Counted from the stretch's first letter, positions 8,104 to 18,580 are shown. The stretch is 40,958 bases of DNA from Campylobacterota bacterium (GCA_013153095.1 JAADFB010000029.1:1-40958); one strand, 5' to 3'. Notes: generated by a model from the sequence alone, not told the origin. Numbers and translations: made by a program.

Positions 8104-8663
8104 AAAAGATGACCCATCCGCTCTTTTTTTATCTTTAAATACTCTTGATTGTGGGGATTGGGAGGGATAACGATAGGGATTCTTTCAACAATTTCTACTT
8201 TATCTAAAGAGCTTATCTTTTTAGGATTGTTGGTTAAAAGCTTAATTTTTTTGATATTATAATAATTTAGAATAAATTCCACTATTTCGTAACTTCTTTC
8301 ATCCGCTTCAAAGCCTAACTGGTGGTTAGCGGAGATAGTATCAAATCCTTTATCTTGTAAAGCGTAGGCGTTTACTTTATTTAAAAGCCCTATATTCCTC
8401 CCCTCCTGTCTTAGGTAGATAACCATCCCCCCATTTTTAGCGATATAGTTAAGAGAAAACTCCAACTGTTCCCCGCAGTCACATTTTTTACTCCCAAACA
8501 CATCCCCGGTTAAACATTCTGAGTGTACTCTAACGGTAGGAATTTCTGGAAGCTGTTTACTTTGAAGAACTAGATGCTCTTTGCACCCTTGTGCAAAACA
8601 TTGGATAATAAACTCACCATACTTAGTAGGTAGGTTGGCTTTCTGGCTAACTTTTATCTCCAT
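8100..8663 (-). CDS. ribA: GTP cyclohydrolase II
   Basis: RibA opens GTP to 2,5-diamino-6-ribosylamino-pyrimidinone phosphate, the first step of riboflavin synthesis. The 187-residue single-domain protein carries [24 protein letters not shown], with the three zinc-binding cysteines (about 56, 67, 69), and [11 protein letters not shown] with the catalytic Arg region. NNPKKISSL near the end is the conserved GTP-binding segment. It is not fused to RibB. A TATAAT on the minus strand at 8700-8695 precedes the ATG, and the gene overlaps rsmG. Confidence 0.95.
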   Translation of the reverse strand: MEIKVSQKANLPTKYGEFIIQCFAQGCKEHLVLQSKQLPEIPTVRVHSECLTGDVFGSKKCDCGEQLEFSLNYIAKNGGMVIYLRQEGRNIGLLNKVNAYALQDKGFDTISANHQLGFEADERSYEIVEFILNYYNIKKIKLLTNNPKKISSLDKVEIVERIPIVIPPNPHNQEYLKIKKERMGHLL

Positions 8664-8675
8664 TTAGCTCTTTCT

Positions 8676-8686
8676 TATGATAAAAT
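8676..8686 (+). promoter_or_regulatory. -10 region for hemB
   Basis: TATGATAAAAT lies about 32-42 nt before the hemB ATG (8718), with TTGGAGA as the ribosome site at 8711-8717. The divergent ribA -10 lies at 8695-8700, so the two promoters face away and overlap in a 54-bp gap. Confidence 0.4.
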
Positions 8687-8694
8687 GTGACTCA

Positions 8695-8700
8695 ATTATA
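8695..8700 (-). promoter_or_regulatory. -10 element for ribA-rsmG
   Basis: Read on the minus strand this is TATAAT, 32 nt before the ribA ATG at 8663. No clear -35 is visible. It is the only good promoter match upstream of the two-gene ribA-rsmG unit. Confidence 0.5.
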
Positions 8701-8717
8701 TCAAAAAGGTTTGGAGA

Positions 8718-9683
8718 ATGTTTAAACGGTTTAGAAGAGCTAGAATTAATCCAACACTTTTAGAACTTTTGCAAGAAACCAAACTAACCCCAATCGACCT
8801 AATCTACCCTCTTTTTGTAAGAGAAGGGGAAGGAATTAAACAGGAAGTTCCTTCTATGCCGGATGTGTTTCAAATGAGCATCGATGAGGTTGTAAAAGAG
8901 ATAGAAGAGCTAAAAGCTCTAGGGATTAAAGCGATAATACTTTTTGGGATACCAACAGTTAAAGATAGTGTCGGAAGCGATGCTTTATGCGAGTATGGGA
9001 TAATTGCAAGTGCTGTAAGGGAGATCAAAAAAGCTCATCCCGATATTTTTGTGATTACCGATCTATGTTTTTGTGAGTATACCGATCACGGACATTGCGG
9101 AGTTTTAGACCTTAAGCTAAAAACGGTAGATAACGATGCAACTTTACAGCTTCTAGCTAAACAAGCAGTGATCCACGCCAAAGCGGGTAGCGATATGATA
9201 GCTCCTAGTGGTATGATGGATGGGATGGTTAGCGCAATTAGAGAAGCGTTAGACAAAGCGGGTTTTACCCATATCCCCATTATGAGCTACTCTACTAAAT
9301 TTGCGAGTGCGTATTATGGTCCTTTTAGAGATGCGGCAGAATCTGCTCCTAGCTTTGGGGATAGAAGAAGTTACCAACTAAATCCAGCTAATAGAAGAGA
9401 GGCGATCTTAGAAAGTTTAGAGGATGAGCAAGAGGGGGCGGATATTTTAATGGTAAAACCCGCTTTAGCCTACCTCGATATTGTAAGAGATATTAGAGAA
9501 GCTTCTATGTTGCCTTTAGCTGTGTATAATGTGAGTGGAGAGTACTCTATGTTAAAGCTAGCTGGAAAAGCTGGAGTGATCGATTATGAGAAAGTGATGT
9601 TAGAAACGCTTTTAGGGTTTAAGCGAGCAGGGGCAGATTTAATAATTACTTACCACGCAAAAGAGGCTGTAAAACTGCTATAA
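8718..9683 (+). CDS. hemB: Delta-aminolevulinic acid dehydratase (porphobilinogen synthase)
   Basis: HemB condenses two 5-aminolevulinate molecules into porphobilinogen in haem synthesis. The 321-residue protein has the Cys-type metal site [15 protein letters not shown] (about 117-131), suggesting zinc dependence. The two Schiff-base lysines lie in [17 protein letters not shown] (about 194-210) and [12 protein letters not shown] (about 245-256). ATG at 8718 has a TTGGAGA site. It is followed by argF after 27 nt and, two genes later, hemN, so haem genes alternate with arginine genes here. Confidence 0.97.
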   Translation: MFKRFRRARINPTLLELLQETKLTPIDLIYPLFVREGEGIKQEVPSMPDVFQMSIDEVVKEIEELKALGIKAIILFGIPTVKDSVGSDALCEYGIIASAVREIKKAHPDIFVITDLCFCEYTDHGHCGVLDLKLKTVDNDATLQLLAKQAVIHAKAGSDMIAPSGMMDGMVSAIREALDKAGFTHIPIMSYSTKFASAYYGPFRDAAESAPSFGDRRSYQLNPANRREAILESLEDEQEGADILMVKPALAYLDIVRDIREASMLPLAVYNVSGEYSMLKLAGKAGVIDYEKVMLETLLGFKRAGADLIITYHAKEAVKLL

Positions 9684-9710
9684 TATCTTTTAAGCTTTTA
9701 TAAAGGATAG

Positions 9711-10640
9711 GTGTTGCGACACTTTTTAACTCTTAGAGATTTTACTAAAGGGGAGATTTTAGAAATTATCGATCTAGCAAGAAAAATTAAAGAGGAGAGT
9801 TTAAGAAGAGAGTTTATCCCCTATCTAAATAAACAGACTTTAGCGATGATTTTTGAAAAGAGCTCCACCCGCACCCGAGTTAGCTTTGAAGTTGGAATCT
9901 ATCAACTAGGAGGGATAGGTCTGTTTTTGAGTAAAAATGACCTTCAACTAGGGCGGGGAGAGCCGATGAAAGATACCGCTAGAGTGATTAGTAGAATGTG
10001 CGATCTGGTGATGATTAGAACGTATGATCAAAAAAGTTTAGAGGAGTTTGCTAACTATAGCTTAGTTCCTGTAATTAATGGATTAACCGATACCTATCAC
10101 CCAGTCCAATTAATGGCCGATTATTTAACAATGATTGAGTATAACAAAGCCAACAATCCAACTGTGGCATATATTGGAGATGGGAACAATATGGCCAATA
10201 GCTGGTTGATGCTAGCTAGTAAATTAGGTTTTACCTTAAAAATTGCAACTCCTAAAGGGTATGAACCTGACCCCCAAGTTGTAAAAGATGCTTTAAATTT
10301 TGCAAAAGAGAGCGGAGCAAAGATAGAGTTTTTTAACGATCCAAGCCAAGCTATTAAAGATGCGGATGTAGTCACTACCGATACTTGGATCAGTATGGGA
10401 CAAGAGGCTGAAAAAGAGAAAAGGATTAAAGATTTTAGAGGTTTTGAAATCAATAGTAAGTTGATGCAGTTAGCAAAAAAGGATGCGATCTTTTTACACT
10501 GTCTTCCAGCTTATCGCGGTTATGAGGTTAGTGAAGAGGTTTTTGAAACCCACAGTAAAGAGATTTTTGATGAAGCGGAAAATAGATTACACGCCCAAAA
10601 AGGTATTATGGTATGGCTTGATAGAAAAAGGAGTGAATAG
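9711..10640 (+). CDS. argF: Ornithine carbamoyltransferase
   Basis: ArgF makes citrulline from ornithine and carbamoyl phosphate. The 309-residue protein has the carbamoyl-phosphate loop [12 protein letters not shown] (about 51-62), [18 protein letters not shown] (about 123-140), and the ornithine/catalytic site [16 protein letters not shown] (about 263-278). The start is GTG at 9711 or TTG at 9714 (AAAGGA at 9702-9707; spacing favours either). It abuts the UPF0763 gene without a gap. An AT-rich TATAAT at the hemB 3' end could give internal transcription. Confidence 0.96.
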   Translation: MLRHFLTLRDFTKGEILEIIDLARKIKEESLRREFIPYLNKQTLAMIFEKSSTRTRVSFEVGIYQLGGIGLFLSKNDLQLGRGEPMKDTARVISRMCDLVMIRTYDQKSLEEFANYSLVPVINGLTDTYHPVQLMADYLTMIEYNKANNPTVAYIGDGNNMANSWLMLASKLGFTLKIATPKGYEPDPQVVKDALNFAKESGAKIEFFNDPSQAIKDADVVTTDTWISMGQEAEKEKRIKDFRGFEINSKLMQLAKKDAIFLHCLPAYRGYEVSEEVFETHSKEIFDEAENRLHAQKGIMVWLDRKRSE

Positions 10641-11135
10641 GTGGAACCGGCTAATATTGAAAGCTCAAATCTACTGAGCAAGATCAACAAGATGGCAACG
10701 GAGTTGGGGATAGAAAATCCCAAAGAGGTTACAGTCGTTAAATTGGAGGATACCGACGATCCCAACAAAAAAACTTTAGAGCTAATACAAGGAAGCTGGG
10801 ATAATTCGGCTCCCTGGTTTGTGGTTACAAAAGGGGATAAGGTGTATATTCTCTCCTCTTTAGAGGCGGTTTTACACCTTATAAAGTCGATGCAAGATGC
10901 CAAATATGAAACTTTTAACTTGAAACTGGAAAAAGCGATCTTAGAAAATTTACCTGTAGATTTTAACGATGTGTGGGTAGTAGCTATGAGTGAAATTCAA
11001 AGTCGCCTAAGTAAAACTAAAAATAAGAACCTTCTAGACATCGATATTAGAAAGCTTGTCCAAGATATTAAACGACACCATCCAAATCTCTTTTTACGAC
11101 TTAAGGATTTTCCATTCCCACCGCAAGGAAGATAA
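10641..11135 (+). CDS. UPF0763/DUF2603 family protein
   Basis: This 164-residue soluble acidic protein of unknown function matches the DUF2603 (UPF0763) family, which I know only from Campylobacterota, where it commonly sits between argF and hemN as here. Recognisable stretches are GSWDNSAPWFVV (about 50-61), the strand KVYILSSLEAVLHLIKSM, and a C-terminal IRKLVQDIKRHHPNLF. No catalytic motif or signal peptide is apparent. It begins with GTG directly after the argF stop and ends TAATG with the hemN start, so translation is coupled. Its value is mainly taxonomic. Confidence 0.9.
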   Translation: MEPANIESSNLLSKINKMATELGIENPKEVTVVKLEDTDDPNKKTLELIQGSWDNSAPWFVVTKGDKVYILSSLEAVLHLIKSMQDAKYETFNLKLEKAILENLPVDFNDVWVVAMSEIQSRLSKTKNKNLLDIDIRKLVQDIKRHHPNLFLRLKDFPFPPQGR

Positions 11136-12496
11136 TGATCGATTTTAACAAATTTGAAAAATACTCCCGTCCAGGCCCTAGATATACCAGCTACCCTACC
11201 GCAATAGAGTTTAACGAAAAGTTTAGTTATGAGGAATATATCAAAAAACTGGGTTCCCAAAATAGACCGCTCTCTTTATATTTTCATCTCCCTTTTTGTA
11301 GAAGTGCTTGCTACTTTTGCGGATGTAATGTAGTTTTTACCTCCAAAGAGGATAAGAAAGAACGCTATATCGACTATCTTTTTAAAGAACTTGAACTTTT
11401 AAAAAAATATCTTGACACCTCAAAAGAGGTAGTGCAGCTCCATTTTGGTGGGGGAACTCCCACCTTTTTCTCCTCCTCTCAACTTGAAAAAATTATCTCC
11501 AAAATAAAAGAGACTTTTCCCAATTTTACTAAGGATGCAGAAGTAAGCTGTGAGATCGATCCTAGATTTTTAACAAAAGAGCATATGGAAGTATTAGCTA
11601 AGGGAGGATTTAATCGGGTAAGTTTTGGAGTTCAAGATTTCGATCCAAAAGTTCAACAAGCGGTACATAGAATTCAAACCTTTGAAGAGACTAAAAAGGC
11701 GATAGATTTAGCTAGAGAGTTTGGAATGGAGAGCGTAAACATTGATCTAATCTATGGATTACCGTTTCAAACTTTAGAAAGCTTTAAAAAGACTTTAAAT
11801 CTAACTTTAAAGCTCGATCCAGATAGATTAGCCGTTTTTAATTATGCCCACGTGCCTTGGTTAAAAAAGACTATGAGAAAAATCGATGAGACAACTCTCC
11901 CTTCCCCTTCCCAAAAATTGGCGATCTTAAAACATACGATCGATTTTTTTACCTCTAATGGATATAAAATGATAGGGATGGACCATTTTGCTAAACCTAA
12001 AGATGAGCTTTTTAAAGCGATAGAAAAAGGGGAGCTTCATAGAAATTTCCAAGGATATACTACTAAAGGGGGTTCCCATTTAATCGGTATAGGGTTAACC
12101 AGCATTGGAGAGGGAGAGGATTATTACGCTCAAAATTTTAAGGATATGAGACTTTATGAGAAGGCATTAGATGAAGGAAGGTTACCCTATCAAAAAGGGG
12201 TGGTGTTAAACTTAGATGATAGGATTAGAAAAGCGGTGATTATGGAGTTGATGGCGAATTTTAAACTTTCCATTCCTAAAATAGAGGAGAGGTTTAAGAT
12301 CGATTTTAAAAACTATTTCCAAAAAGAGTTAGAGGAGTTAAAGGAGTTTGAAAAGGAAGGGTTGGTAAAGATTTCTCCTTCAAAAATAGAAGTAAGTGAA
12401 ACCGGAACACTTTTAATTAGAAATATTGTAATGCCTTTTGATGCGTATATGTTTAAACACGGAGATGGGAAAAAAGTGTTTAGTAAGACTGTTTAA
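11135..12496 (+). CDS. hemN: Oxygen-independent coproporphyrinogen III dehydrogenase
   Basis: HemN is a radical-SAM enzyme that decarboxylates coproporphyrinogen III to protoporphyrinogen IX without oxygen. The 453-residue protein has the N-terminal RPGPRYTSYPTA typical of true HemN rather than HemW, the 4Fe-4S motif CRSACYFCGCN (CX3CX2C, about 53-63), HFGGGTPTFF (about 106-115), and a C-terminal HemN domain (about 350-440). The length is right. It starts at ATG 11135, overlapping the previous stop by 1 nt, with AAGGA upstream. An anaerobic or microaerobic lifestyle fits. Confidence 0.96.
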   Translation: MIDFNKFEKYSRPGPRYTSYPTAIEFNEKFSYEEYIKKLGSQNRPLSLYFHLPFCRSACYFCGCNVVFTSKEDKKERYIDYLFKELELLKKYLDTSKEVVQLHFGGGTPTFFSSSQLEKIISKIKETFPNFTKDAEVSCEIDPRFLTKEHMEVLAKGGFNRVSFGVQDFDPKVQQAVHRIQTFEETKKAIDLAREFGMESVNIDLIYGLPFQTLESFKKTLNLTLKLDPDRLAVFNYAHVPWLKKTMRKIDETTLPSPSQKLAILKHTIDFFTSNGYKMIGMDHFAKPKDELFKAIEKGELHRNFQGYTTKGGSHLIGIGLTSIGEGEDYYAQNFKDMRLYEKALDEGRLPYQKGVVLNLDDRIRKAVIMELMANFKLSIPKIEERFKIDFKNYFQKELEELKEFEKEGLVKISPSKIEVSETGTLLIRNIVMPFDAYMFKHGDGKKVFSKTV

Positions 12497-12505
12497 GGAA
12501 ACGTT

Positions 12506-14683
12506 GTGAAAAAAAGTTTAAAAGTGTTCTCCACTAAGAAAGAGATCCGCTTTTATGCTATGTCTCATACCAACTCTTTACTTCCTAAACTTTTAACATT
12601 AGAGGAGTTTTTAGATAGGGCAATTCTTCTTCCAAACCCTCAAATCCCTTCCGATTTAAGGAAACTTTATCTTTTTGAAGTGGTAAAGAAGATCGATCCT
12701 TCTGTATTGGGTATCTCCACTGAGTTAGAAGTATTTTTGGAGCAAAGTGATCTAATTTATTCTTTTTTTAGAGAACTTTTTTTAGAGGAGGTGGAGTTAG
12801 AAGAGGTTAAATTGGCAGATGTATATGCTAAATTTGAGGAGCATATTACCCTTTTGGAAGAGCTGCGCAACCATTATAAACAGATGTTACAAGAAAGAGG
12901 ATTAAGTGATCTTATTTTTGAGGAAAGAATAGAAGTTAATAGAGAGTATTTTAAAGAGTTTGAAGAGATAGAGATCTATTTAAGAGGGTATCTTACCCGC
13001 TTTGATCGTTGGATTCTAAAAGAGTTAAACCATCCCAATTTAAAAATCTTCTACACCTCAACCCCTTTTAACGCCCCGTTAATCAAAAAGATGTTTGGAG
13101 TGGAAGAGTATGGAAGTTTTCTTTTTTTTAACCAAGAGCATAAAAAGTTAGCACCCTACAAAGAGTTAACTATAACTCCTGAAGTTAAAGCGTTTGGAGA
13201 AAGGATCGAGCAGGTTGAATTTGTGTTTTCTAAAATAGCAGAGTTTGTAGAGAGCGGTATCTCTCCTGATGATATTGTAGTAGTAACTCCAGATGAAGGT
13301 TTTAGCGAGCTTTTGGAGCTTTTTGATGAGAAAGATAACCTAAATCTTTCGATGGGAAAGCCGTTTAAACATTCCAACCTCTTTATCACTTTGCAAAAAC
13401 TTTACGAAGAGGCGTTGATAGAGGATGTAAAAGATGAAGAGTTTTTCAAAATCCTTAAAGAAAAAAACACTTTAGAACTTTTTTCCTACATCTTAAAATT
13501 AGCATCTCCCACAGAAAAGAGCATCATTGATGAGGTACTTTTTAAGTTTAAAGAGTTTACAAAAGGGTTAACTCCGCTTCAAACCCTCCATCTTCTTTTA
13601 AAAGAGTTTGAGAAATTGAGTTTTGATGATGTAAGAGGGGGGAAAGTTACGGTAATTGGAGTATTGGAAGGGAGAGGAATTGAAGCAGAAGGGGTTATAG
13701 TTGTAGATTTTAATGAGGAGTTTGTTCCAAAGATTACTAATGAAGACCTTTTCTTAAACACCTCTTTGAGAAAAAGGGTAAACCTTCCAACCTTAGGAGA
13801 GAAAAGGGCGTTACAAAAGTTTTACTACTATACCCTTTTTAAAAACGCCAAACGGGTAGCCATCTCTTACCATAAAAGTGAGGAGAAGGATGTAAGTAGA
13901 TTTCTCTATGAGCTTTGGGATAAAGTGGAGCTTGATCCAAAAGAGTATAAAATTTTTAACTTTAACCGCTTCCGAGGGTTTGAGGAGGTAAAAGGAGAAC
14001 TCTCTCTTCCTAAAGTTTTCACCCCAACTTCTTTAAAAACTCTCCTTAGATGCCCCTATGAATTCTCTCTCCTTTATGAAAAAAAGATTTATCAAGATTC
14101 TTCCCAACCTTCTATCCATACCCTTATCCATCGAGCTATAGAAGAGGCGATAAAAAGTGAACCTCCTAGCTGGCAGGAGTATTACAACGAGATAGAAAAG
14201 TACCTTTTCAACCACTCCACTAGAGAACAGATGATCGATATTAGTGGACGCTGGTTAAAAAGGTTAAAAAAGTTTACGCAACAAGATTTTGAAAACCTCT
14301 CTTCCAATCTTTCCTTAGAGATAACCCAAAGCAAAAAACTTGGAGATTTTATTTTACAAGCCAAAGCGGATAGGGTGATTGAGGGTAGAATTATTGACGA
14401 TTTTAAAACCGCCTCCTCAAGCGACTACTTAAAAGATTACCAAAAAGATGAAACCAACTATCAGGCAGAGTTTTACAGTTACATTTGGGATAGTGATGAG
14501 GTCTATTTTTATCTAATCTCCCATAAGGTGCAGCGGCAACGGGTTGAGATAGACCCTAAAAGTGCAAAAGAGAAGTTGGAGAAGGTTTTGGCAAATCTTC
14601 CCACAACTCTCTCTTACAGTCAAGATCAAACTTATTGCCACAAATATTGTGCTTATAGATTTGGATGTAAAGGGGTTTCGTGA
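12506..14683 (+). CDS. addB: AddB-like helicase/nuclease subunit (PD-(D/E)XK)
   Basis: This is the AddB partner of the AddAB end-resection complex, which processes double-strand breaks for RecA loading. The 725-residue protein has a diverged helicase-like N-terminal half, then GVLEGRGIEAEGVIVVDFNEEFVP (about 385-408), and a C-terminal nuclease domain (about 510-725). The nuclease shows ADRVIEGRIIDDFKTA (PD-(D/E)XK core, about 620-635), and cysteines in LRCPYEF (about 515) and CHKYCAYRFGC at the end, which fit the Fe-S staple of AddB. The start is GTG at 12506. It overlaps addA by 4 nt (GTGA), so the subunits are made together. It is a little short, as is usual in Campylobacterota. Confidence 0.85.
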   Translation: MKKSLKVFSTKKEIRFYAMSHTNSLLPKLLTLEEFLDRAILLPNPQIPSDLRKLYLFEVVKKIDPSVLGISTELEVFLEQSDLIYSFFRELFLEEVELEEVKLADVYAKFEEHITLLEELRNHYKQMLQERGLSDLIFEERIEVNREYFKEFEEIEIYLRGYLTRFDRWILKELNHPNLKIFYTSTPFNAPLIKKMFGVEEYGSFLFFNQEHKKLAPYKELTITPEVKAFGERIEQVEFVFSKIAEFVESGISPDDIVVVTPDEGFSELLELFDEKDNLNLSMGKPFKHSNLFITLQKLYEEALIEDVKDEEFFKILKEKNTLELFSYILKLASPTEKSIIDEVLFKFKEFTKGLTPLQTLHLLLKEFEKLSFDDVRGGKVTVIGVLEGRGIEAEGVIVVDFNEEFVPKITNEDLFLNTSLRKRVNLPTLGEKRALQKFYYYTLFKNAKRVAISYHKSEEKDVSRFLYELWDKVELDPKEYKIFNFNRFRGFEEVKGELSLPKVFTPTSLKTLLRCPYEFSLLYEKKIYQDSSQPSIHTLIHRAIEEAIKSEPPSWQEYYNEIEKYLFNHSTREQMIDISGRWLKRLKKFTQQDFENLSSNLSLEITQSKKLGDFILQAKADRVIEGRIIDDFKTASSSDYLKDYQKDETNYQAEFYSYIWDSDEVYFYLISHKVQRQRVEIDPKSAKEKLEKVLANLPTTLSYSQDQTYCHKYCAYRFGCKGVS

Positions 14684-17310
14684 AAAAAGAGTGTCCTAAA
14701 ACCTCCTCTTGTCCTCAAATCTCCAAACGGCTTTTAGCCCTAAAAGCTTCTGCAGGAACTGGGAAAACCTACTGCCTTTCAAGACGCTATTTAGAACTTT
14801 TAAAGATAGAAAAAAGAAGAGTATACGATATTGTGGCGATCACTTTCACCAAAAAAGCTGCGTTGGAGATGTATAATCGAATACTAGAGTTTTTAGAGGA
14901 GGAGAAAGAGTTAAAAGAGCGGTTCTTAAAAGAGGAAGTTAGTATTTTAACTAGCGATTCTTTGCTTCACCAAATTTTGCGTAAATTCTCCTATTTTCAG
15001 GGATTAAGAAGCGATTTTACCATTCAACACTCTTTACCTTTTTATGAGCAGTTTATAGAGAGTTTAGACTCTCAAGAGTTTGAGAAGTTTTTAAAGTTTG
15101 CACAAGAGTTTGAATATACTCAACGCGATATTCAAACTGTAATAGAAAATATCCTTTATGAAAAGGATAAAGAGGTAGAAAGAGTTTTTCAAGAAATCTA
15201 TACCGCTAAACCTTTAAAAGTTGATGAATCCAAAATTGTAACCCTTTTTAACCAGATTGTAGAGATAATTCAACAGGAGTTGAATTCAGCTCCTTCCTAT
15301 CAAAAAAAATTTAAAAAAGTCAACTCTGTAAAAGAGCTGTTAGAGCTGTCCTTAATCAACTCTAAACAAAACGGATGGTTAGCTAAAGAACCTTCCTCCC
15401 ATCGGGTTTACAAAAAGGTAGCTCCTAAGATAGAAAATATGTTTCAAGAGTTAAAAAAAGAATTAAAGAGCTATTTTAAAAATAAGGAGCAGCAGTTCTT
15501 AAAAGAGTTATATCAGTTCTATTTCCATTATAAAGAGGTTAGGAAAAGAGTTTTAAGAAAACTCAATATTTTAGATTTTACCGATGTTAGACATTTTGTT
15601 TACGATCTTTTACAAGGGATCGATAAAGAGTTTTTATATTTTAGACTGGATAACAGGATTACACATCTGTTAATAGATGAGTTTCAAGATACCTCTTTAG
15701 AAGATTGGAGTATCTTTGAGCCGATCGTTGATGAGATCGCAACCAATAAAGAGCGAACCTTTTTTTATGTGGGAGATACTAAGCAGGCTATCTTTGGCTT
15801 TAGAGGTGGTAGAGCGGAACTGTTTGATTATGTGGCAAAAAAATATAGAATGGAAGTAGCTAATCTGGAGTGCAACTACCGCTCTAGAGCTAACATTGTA
15901 GAGTATGTAAATGAAGTTTATAATTTAAATCAATACTATACCGCCAATGCGGGAGAGGGTGGATATGTAGAGGTAAGTGAAGTTAAAAAGGAACAGCTAT
16001 TAGAGGAGTTTAAAAAGAAACTTTTGTTTTTGTTAGAGAGTGGGGTAAGGGAGGAGGAGATAACCGTTTTAGTAAGAACCAATAAAGATATTATCACAGT
16101 TTCTGAGTTTTTAGAAAAGGAGTTAAACAAAAAAGCGATCACCTCAGCCTCTAAACTTGTAATTAACCAACTTTTTCCTAGAGCGATAATCTCTTATCTT
16201 TATTACTGGAGGGATAGAAGCAGAAAAGTTGACCTTTTCAATTTTGAGCGGGTGGCTAAAAGCAGTTTTAAAGAGATTAAAAAAGATAAACCGATCTCAA
16301 TGATAAAAACGGTAGCTAAAGAGTTTAATCTTTTTGATGAATCGGTACTTCTTTTAATTCAAGAAGCGCTTCCTTATAACGATTTAGACCACTTTTTGGA
16401 TGAGGTGGAACATTTTACAAAAGAGAGCCCCAAAGCTCAAAAAGGGATAGAGATAATGACTATCCACAAAGCTAAAGGGTTATCCTTTCCTCATACTATC
16501 GTTTTAGATCATCTCTCTATCCCAAGAAATCCACCGAAAAAATTGCTTTTTGAGTATGAAGGAGTAAAGTTAAAAACTATTCGAGCAAGAACAAAAATAA
16601 ATAAAAAAGCTGTTGAAGTTGATCCCCATCTAGCTTTAATGGAAGAAAAAGAGAAAGAGAAGGAAAGGATAGAACAGTTAAACTTAGTTTATGTTGCCTT
16701 AACCAGAGCAAAACACTCTTTGATCGTGATTAAAAGAGATGATAAATCTACTCTCTTCTTTAATCTAAAACCTACTCAAAAAGGAGTTTTAGAGGCTTTT
16801 CCATCCCCTCCACCCCCAAAAAAGTCGGTAAAACATATAATCTTAAGAAATTATGGAACACAAAAATTTATAGAGGTGGAAGAGGAGTATCAACCCAACG
16901 ATTTTAAAGCGATCTACTTGGGAAACGCTTACCACATCGCCTTAGAGACCAATAGCGTGGAGTATGCCAAAAAGCGGTACGGATTTTTTGTAAAAGTGGA
17001 TGAAGAGTTTAAAAAAAGAGTTCAACAAGCTAAAGAAAAGATAGCTCAAAAGTTTCCAGGAGAAAAGTTTAAAGAGATTCCGTTTACTCTTGGAGATAAA
17101 CTTGGTATGATAGACCTCTTGATTTTTTCACCAAAGGAAGGGATAGTTATTGACTATAAAAGTGTAACGCCAAAAAGTGAGGAGAAGTATCTAAAACAGG
17201 TAAACTTTTACTTAGATGCCCTCTCTCAATTTTATCCTAACAAAAGGTTTAAAGGCTATCTTTTCTATTTGGATAAGATGAGATTTAAAGAGGTTAGAAG
17301 AGATGTTTAA
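14680..17310 (+). CDS. addA: AddA/RecB-like UvrD-family helicase-nuclease
   Basis: The 876-residue protein is the helicase-nuclease subunit of AddAB. Superfamily 1 motifs appear in order: Walker A ASAGTGKTYCLSRRY (about 24-38), AITFTKKAALEM (about 55-66), LLIDEFQDTSLEDW (Walker B, about 330-343), GDTKQAIFGFRGG (about 365-377), CNYRS (about 400), TIHKAKGLSFPH (about 588-599) and VYVALTRAK (about 672-680). The C-terminal nuclease has GMIDLLIF and VIDYKS (about 809-829). The GTG start at 14680 overlaps the addB stop. The gene overlaps the Fe-S protein gene by 8 nt. Confidence 0.92.
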   Translation: MKKECPKTSSCPQISKRLLALKASAGTGKTYCLSRRYLELLKIEKRRVYDIVAITFTKKAALEMYNRILEFLEEEKELKERFLKEEVSILTSDSLLHQILRKFSYFQGLRSDFTIQHSLPFYEQFIESLDSQEFEKFLKFAQEFEYTQRDIQTVIENILYEKDKEVERVFQEIYTAKPLKVDESKIVTLFNQIVEIIQQELNSAPSYQKKFKKVNSVKELLELSLINSKQNGWLAKEPSSHRVYKKVAPKIENMFQELKKELKSYFKNKEQQFLKELYQFYFHYKEVRKRVLRKLNILDFTDVRHFVYDLLQGIDKEFLYFRLDNRITHLLIDEFQDTSLEDWSIFEPIVDEIATNKERTFFYVGDTKQAIFGFRGGRAELFDYVAKKYRMEVANLECNYRSRANIVEYVNEVYNLNQYYTANAGEGGYVEVSEVKKEQLLEEFKKKLLFLLESGVREEEITVLVRTNKDIITVSEFLEKELNKKAITSASKLVINQLFPRAIISYLYYWRDRSRKVDLFNFERVAKSSFKEIKKDKPISMIKTVAKEFNLFDESVLLLIQEALPYNDLDHFLDEVEHFTKESPKAQKGIEIMTIHKAKGLSFPHTIVLDHLSIPRNPPKKLLFEYEGVKLKTIRARTKINKKAVEVDPHLALMEEKEKEKERIEQLNLVYVALTRAKHSLIVIKRDDKSTLFFNLKPTQKGVLEAFPSPPPPKKSVKHIILRNYGTQKFIEVEEEYQPNDFKAIYLGNAYHIALETNSVEYAKKRYGFFVKVDEEFKKRVQQAKEKIAQKFPGEKFKEIPFTLGDKLGMIDLLIFSPKEGIVIDYKSVTPKSEEKYLKQVNFYLDALSQFYPNKRFKGYLFYLDKMRFKEVRRDV

Positions 17311-18562
17311 TTTTAGCCAAGTTAGTGATAGTTGTATCAAGTGTGGAAAATGTGTTCCCAACTGCACTATCCATCAAGTAAATCCAGAAGAGACAACCAG
17401 CCCCCGCGGATTTATAGAGTTGCTTGGAGATTATCAAAAGGGAGAATTGGATTTAGATAAAGAGGCTAAAGATATTTTTGAAAGCTGTTTTTTATGTACT
17501 AATTGTGTAGAGGTGTGTCCCAACTCTTTACCAACCGATATGGTGATAGAAGAGATCAGGGCAGATATTGCAAAAAAGTTTGGAATCGCTTGGTATAAAC
17601 GGCTATTTTTTTGGCTTCTTAGAAACCGTAAAGCGATGGACTTTTTTAATAAGCTGGGTTACACTTTTCATAGCTGTGCATTGAAAAGAGAGCCTTTAGG
17701 GAGGGGACTAATTTTTAGACTTCCCCTAAAACGTAGAGTGATCCCTTTTTTCAATTCCAAAAGTTTTTTAAACAGTTATCCGGAACGGTTAAATCAAGGT
17801 GCTAAACCTCAGGTAGCGATCTTTATAGGCTGTTTGGCCAACTACAACTATACCACCATTGGAGATAGTTTAGTAGAGATTTTAAAAGAGCTAGATTATG
17901 AGATTTTTATTCCTAAAAAACAGCTTTGCTGTGGAGCTCCAGCCTATTTTACCGGAGATTTTGATACGGTTGAGTTTCTAGCAAAAAAAAATATCCAATA
18001 TTTTGAAACCTTTATCGATCAAGTTGAGGCGATAATTATTCCTGAAGCTACTTGTAGTGCGATGATAAAACATGACTGGGAAGTGTTTTTCAAAAATAGG
18101 GGAATGAAGGAGTGGGAGGAGAGAGCTAAGAGGGTAAATTCAAAAATCTTTATGGCAACTCAATGGCTTTATAACCACACCAAACTACCTAAAATTTTAG
18201 AAGAGAAAAAGAAGCAACTCCCTTTAACAATCACCTATCACGACGCTTGCCACGCCAAAAAGGTACAAGGGATATATAAGGAACCTAGAGAGCTTTTAGC
18301 CAAAAATTTTAAACTAGTTGAGATGGAGGATTCTAACCGCTGTTGCGGATTTGGGGGAGTTACTATCCAAACCGAAAAGTTCCATTTAGCAAAATTGGCT
18401 GGAAAACCAAAAGCTCAAATGATAAAAAACACACAAGCTAATATAGTAAGCGCGGAATGTAGTGCTTGTAGAGTACAAATTAGTAACTCCTTATATGAAG
18501 CTGGAGTAGAGGTAGAATTTAAAAATCCAATAGAGTTAATAGCTCAAGCTCTTAAAAGCTAA
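17303..18562 (+). CDS. GlcF/LutA-type (Fe-S)-binding oxidoreductase subunit
   Basis: The 419-residue cytoplasmic protein has two 4Fe-4S motifs, CIKCGKCVPNC (about 12-22) and CFLCTNCVEVCP (about 60-71). These are followed by two cysteine-rich CCG domains (CCGAPAY about 213; DACH then CCGFGGV about 317-352). The order matches the iron-sulfur subunit of glycolate or lactate oxidases and related heterodisulfide-reductase-like proteins. The flavoprotein partner (GlcD-type) is not in the window, so the substrate is uncertain. ATG at 17303 lies inside the end of addA, suggesting readthrough from that operon despite unrelated function. Confidence 0.85.
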   Translation: MFNFSQVSDSCIKCGKCVPNCTIHQVNPEETTSPRGFIELLGDYQKGELDLDKEAKDIFESCFLCTNCVEVCPNSLPTDMVIEEIRADIAKKFGIAWYKRLFFWLLRNRKAMDFFNKLGYTFHSCALKREPLGRGLIFRLPLKRRVIPFFNSKSFLNSYPERLNQGAKPQVAIFIGCLANYNYTTIGDSLVEILKELDYEIFIPKKQLCCGAPAYFTGDFDTVEFLAKKNIQYFETFIDQVEAIIIPEATCSAMIKHDWEVFFKNRGMKEWEERAKRVNSKIFMATQWLYNHTKLPKILEEKKKQLPLTITYHDACHAKKVQGIYKEPRELLAKNFKLVEMEDSNRCCGFGGVTIQTEKFHLAKLAGKPKAQMIKNTQANIVSAECSACRVQISNSLYEAGVEVEFKNPIELIAQALKS

Positions 18563-18580
18563 AAGAAAGCAAAGAGAGTT

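Noticed and set aside
10520-10903. 127-aa minus-strand ORF across argF and UPF0763
   Set aside because: Both plus-strand genes are well supported and the antisense protein shows no motif; it is a shadow ORF.
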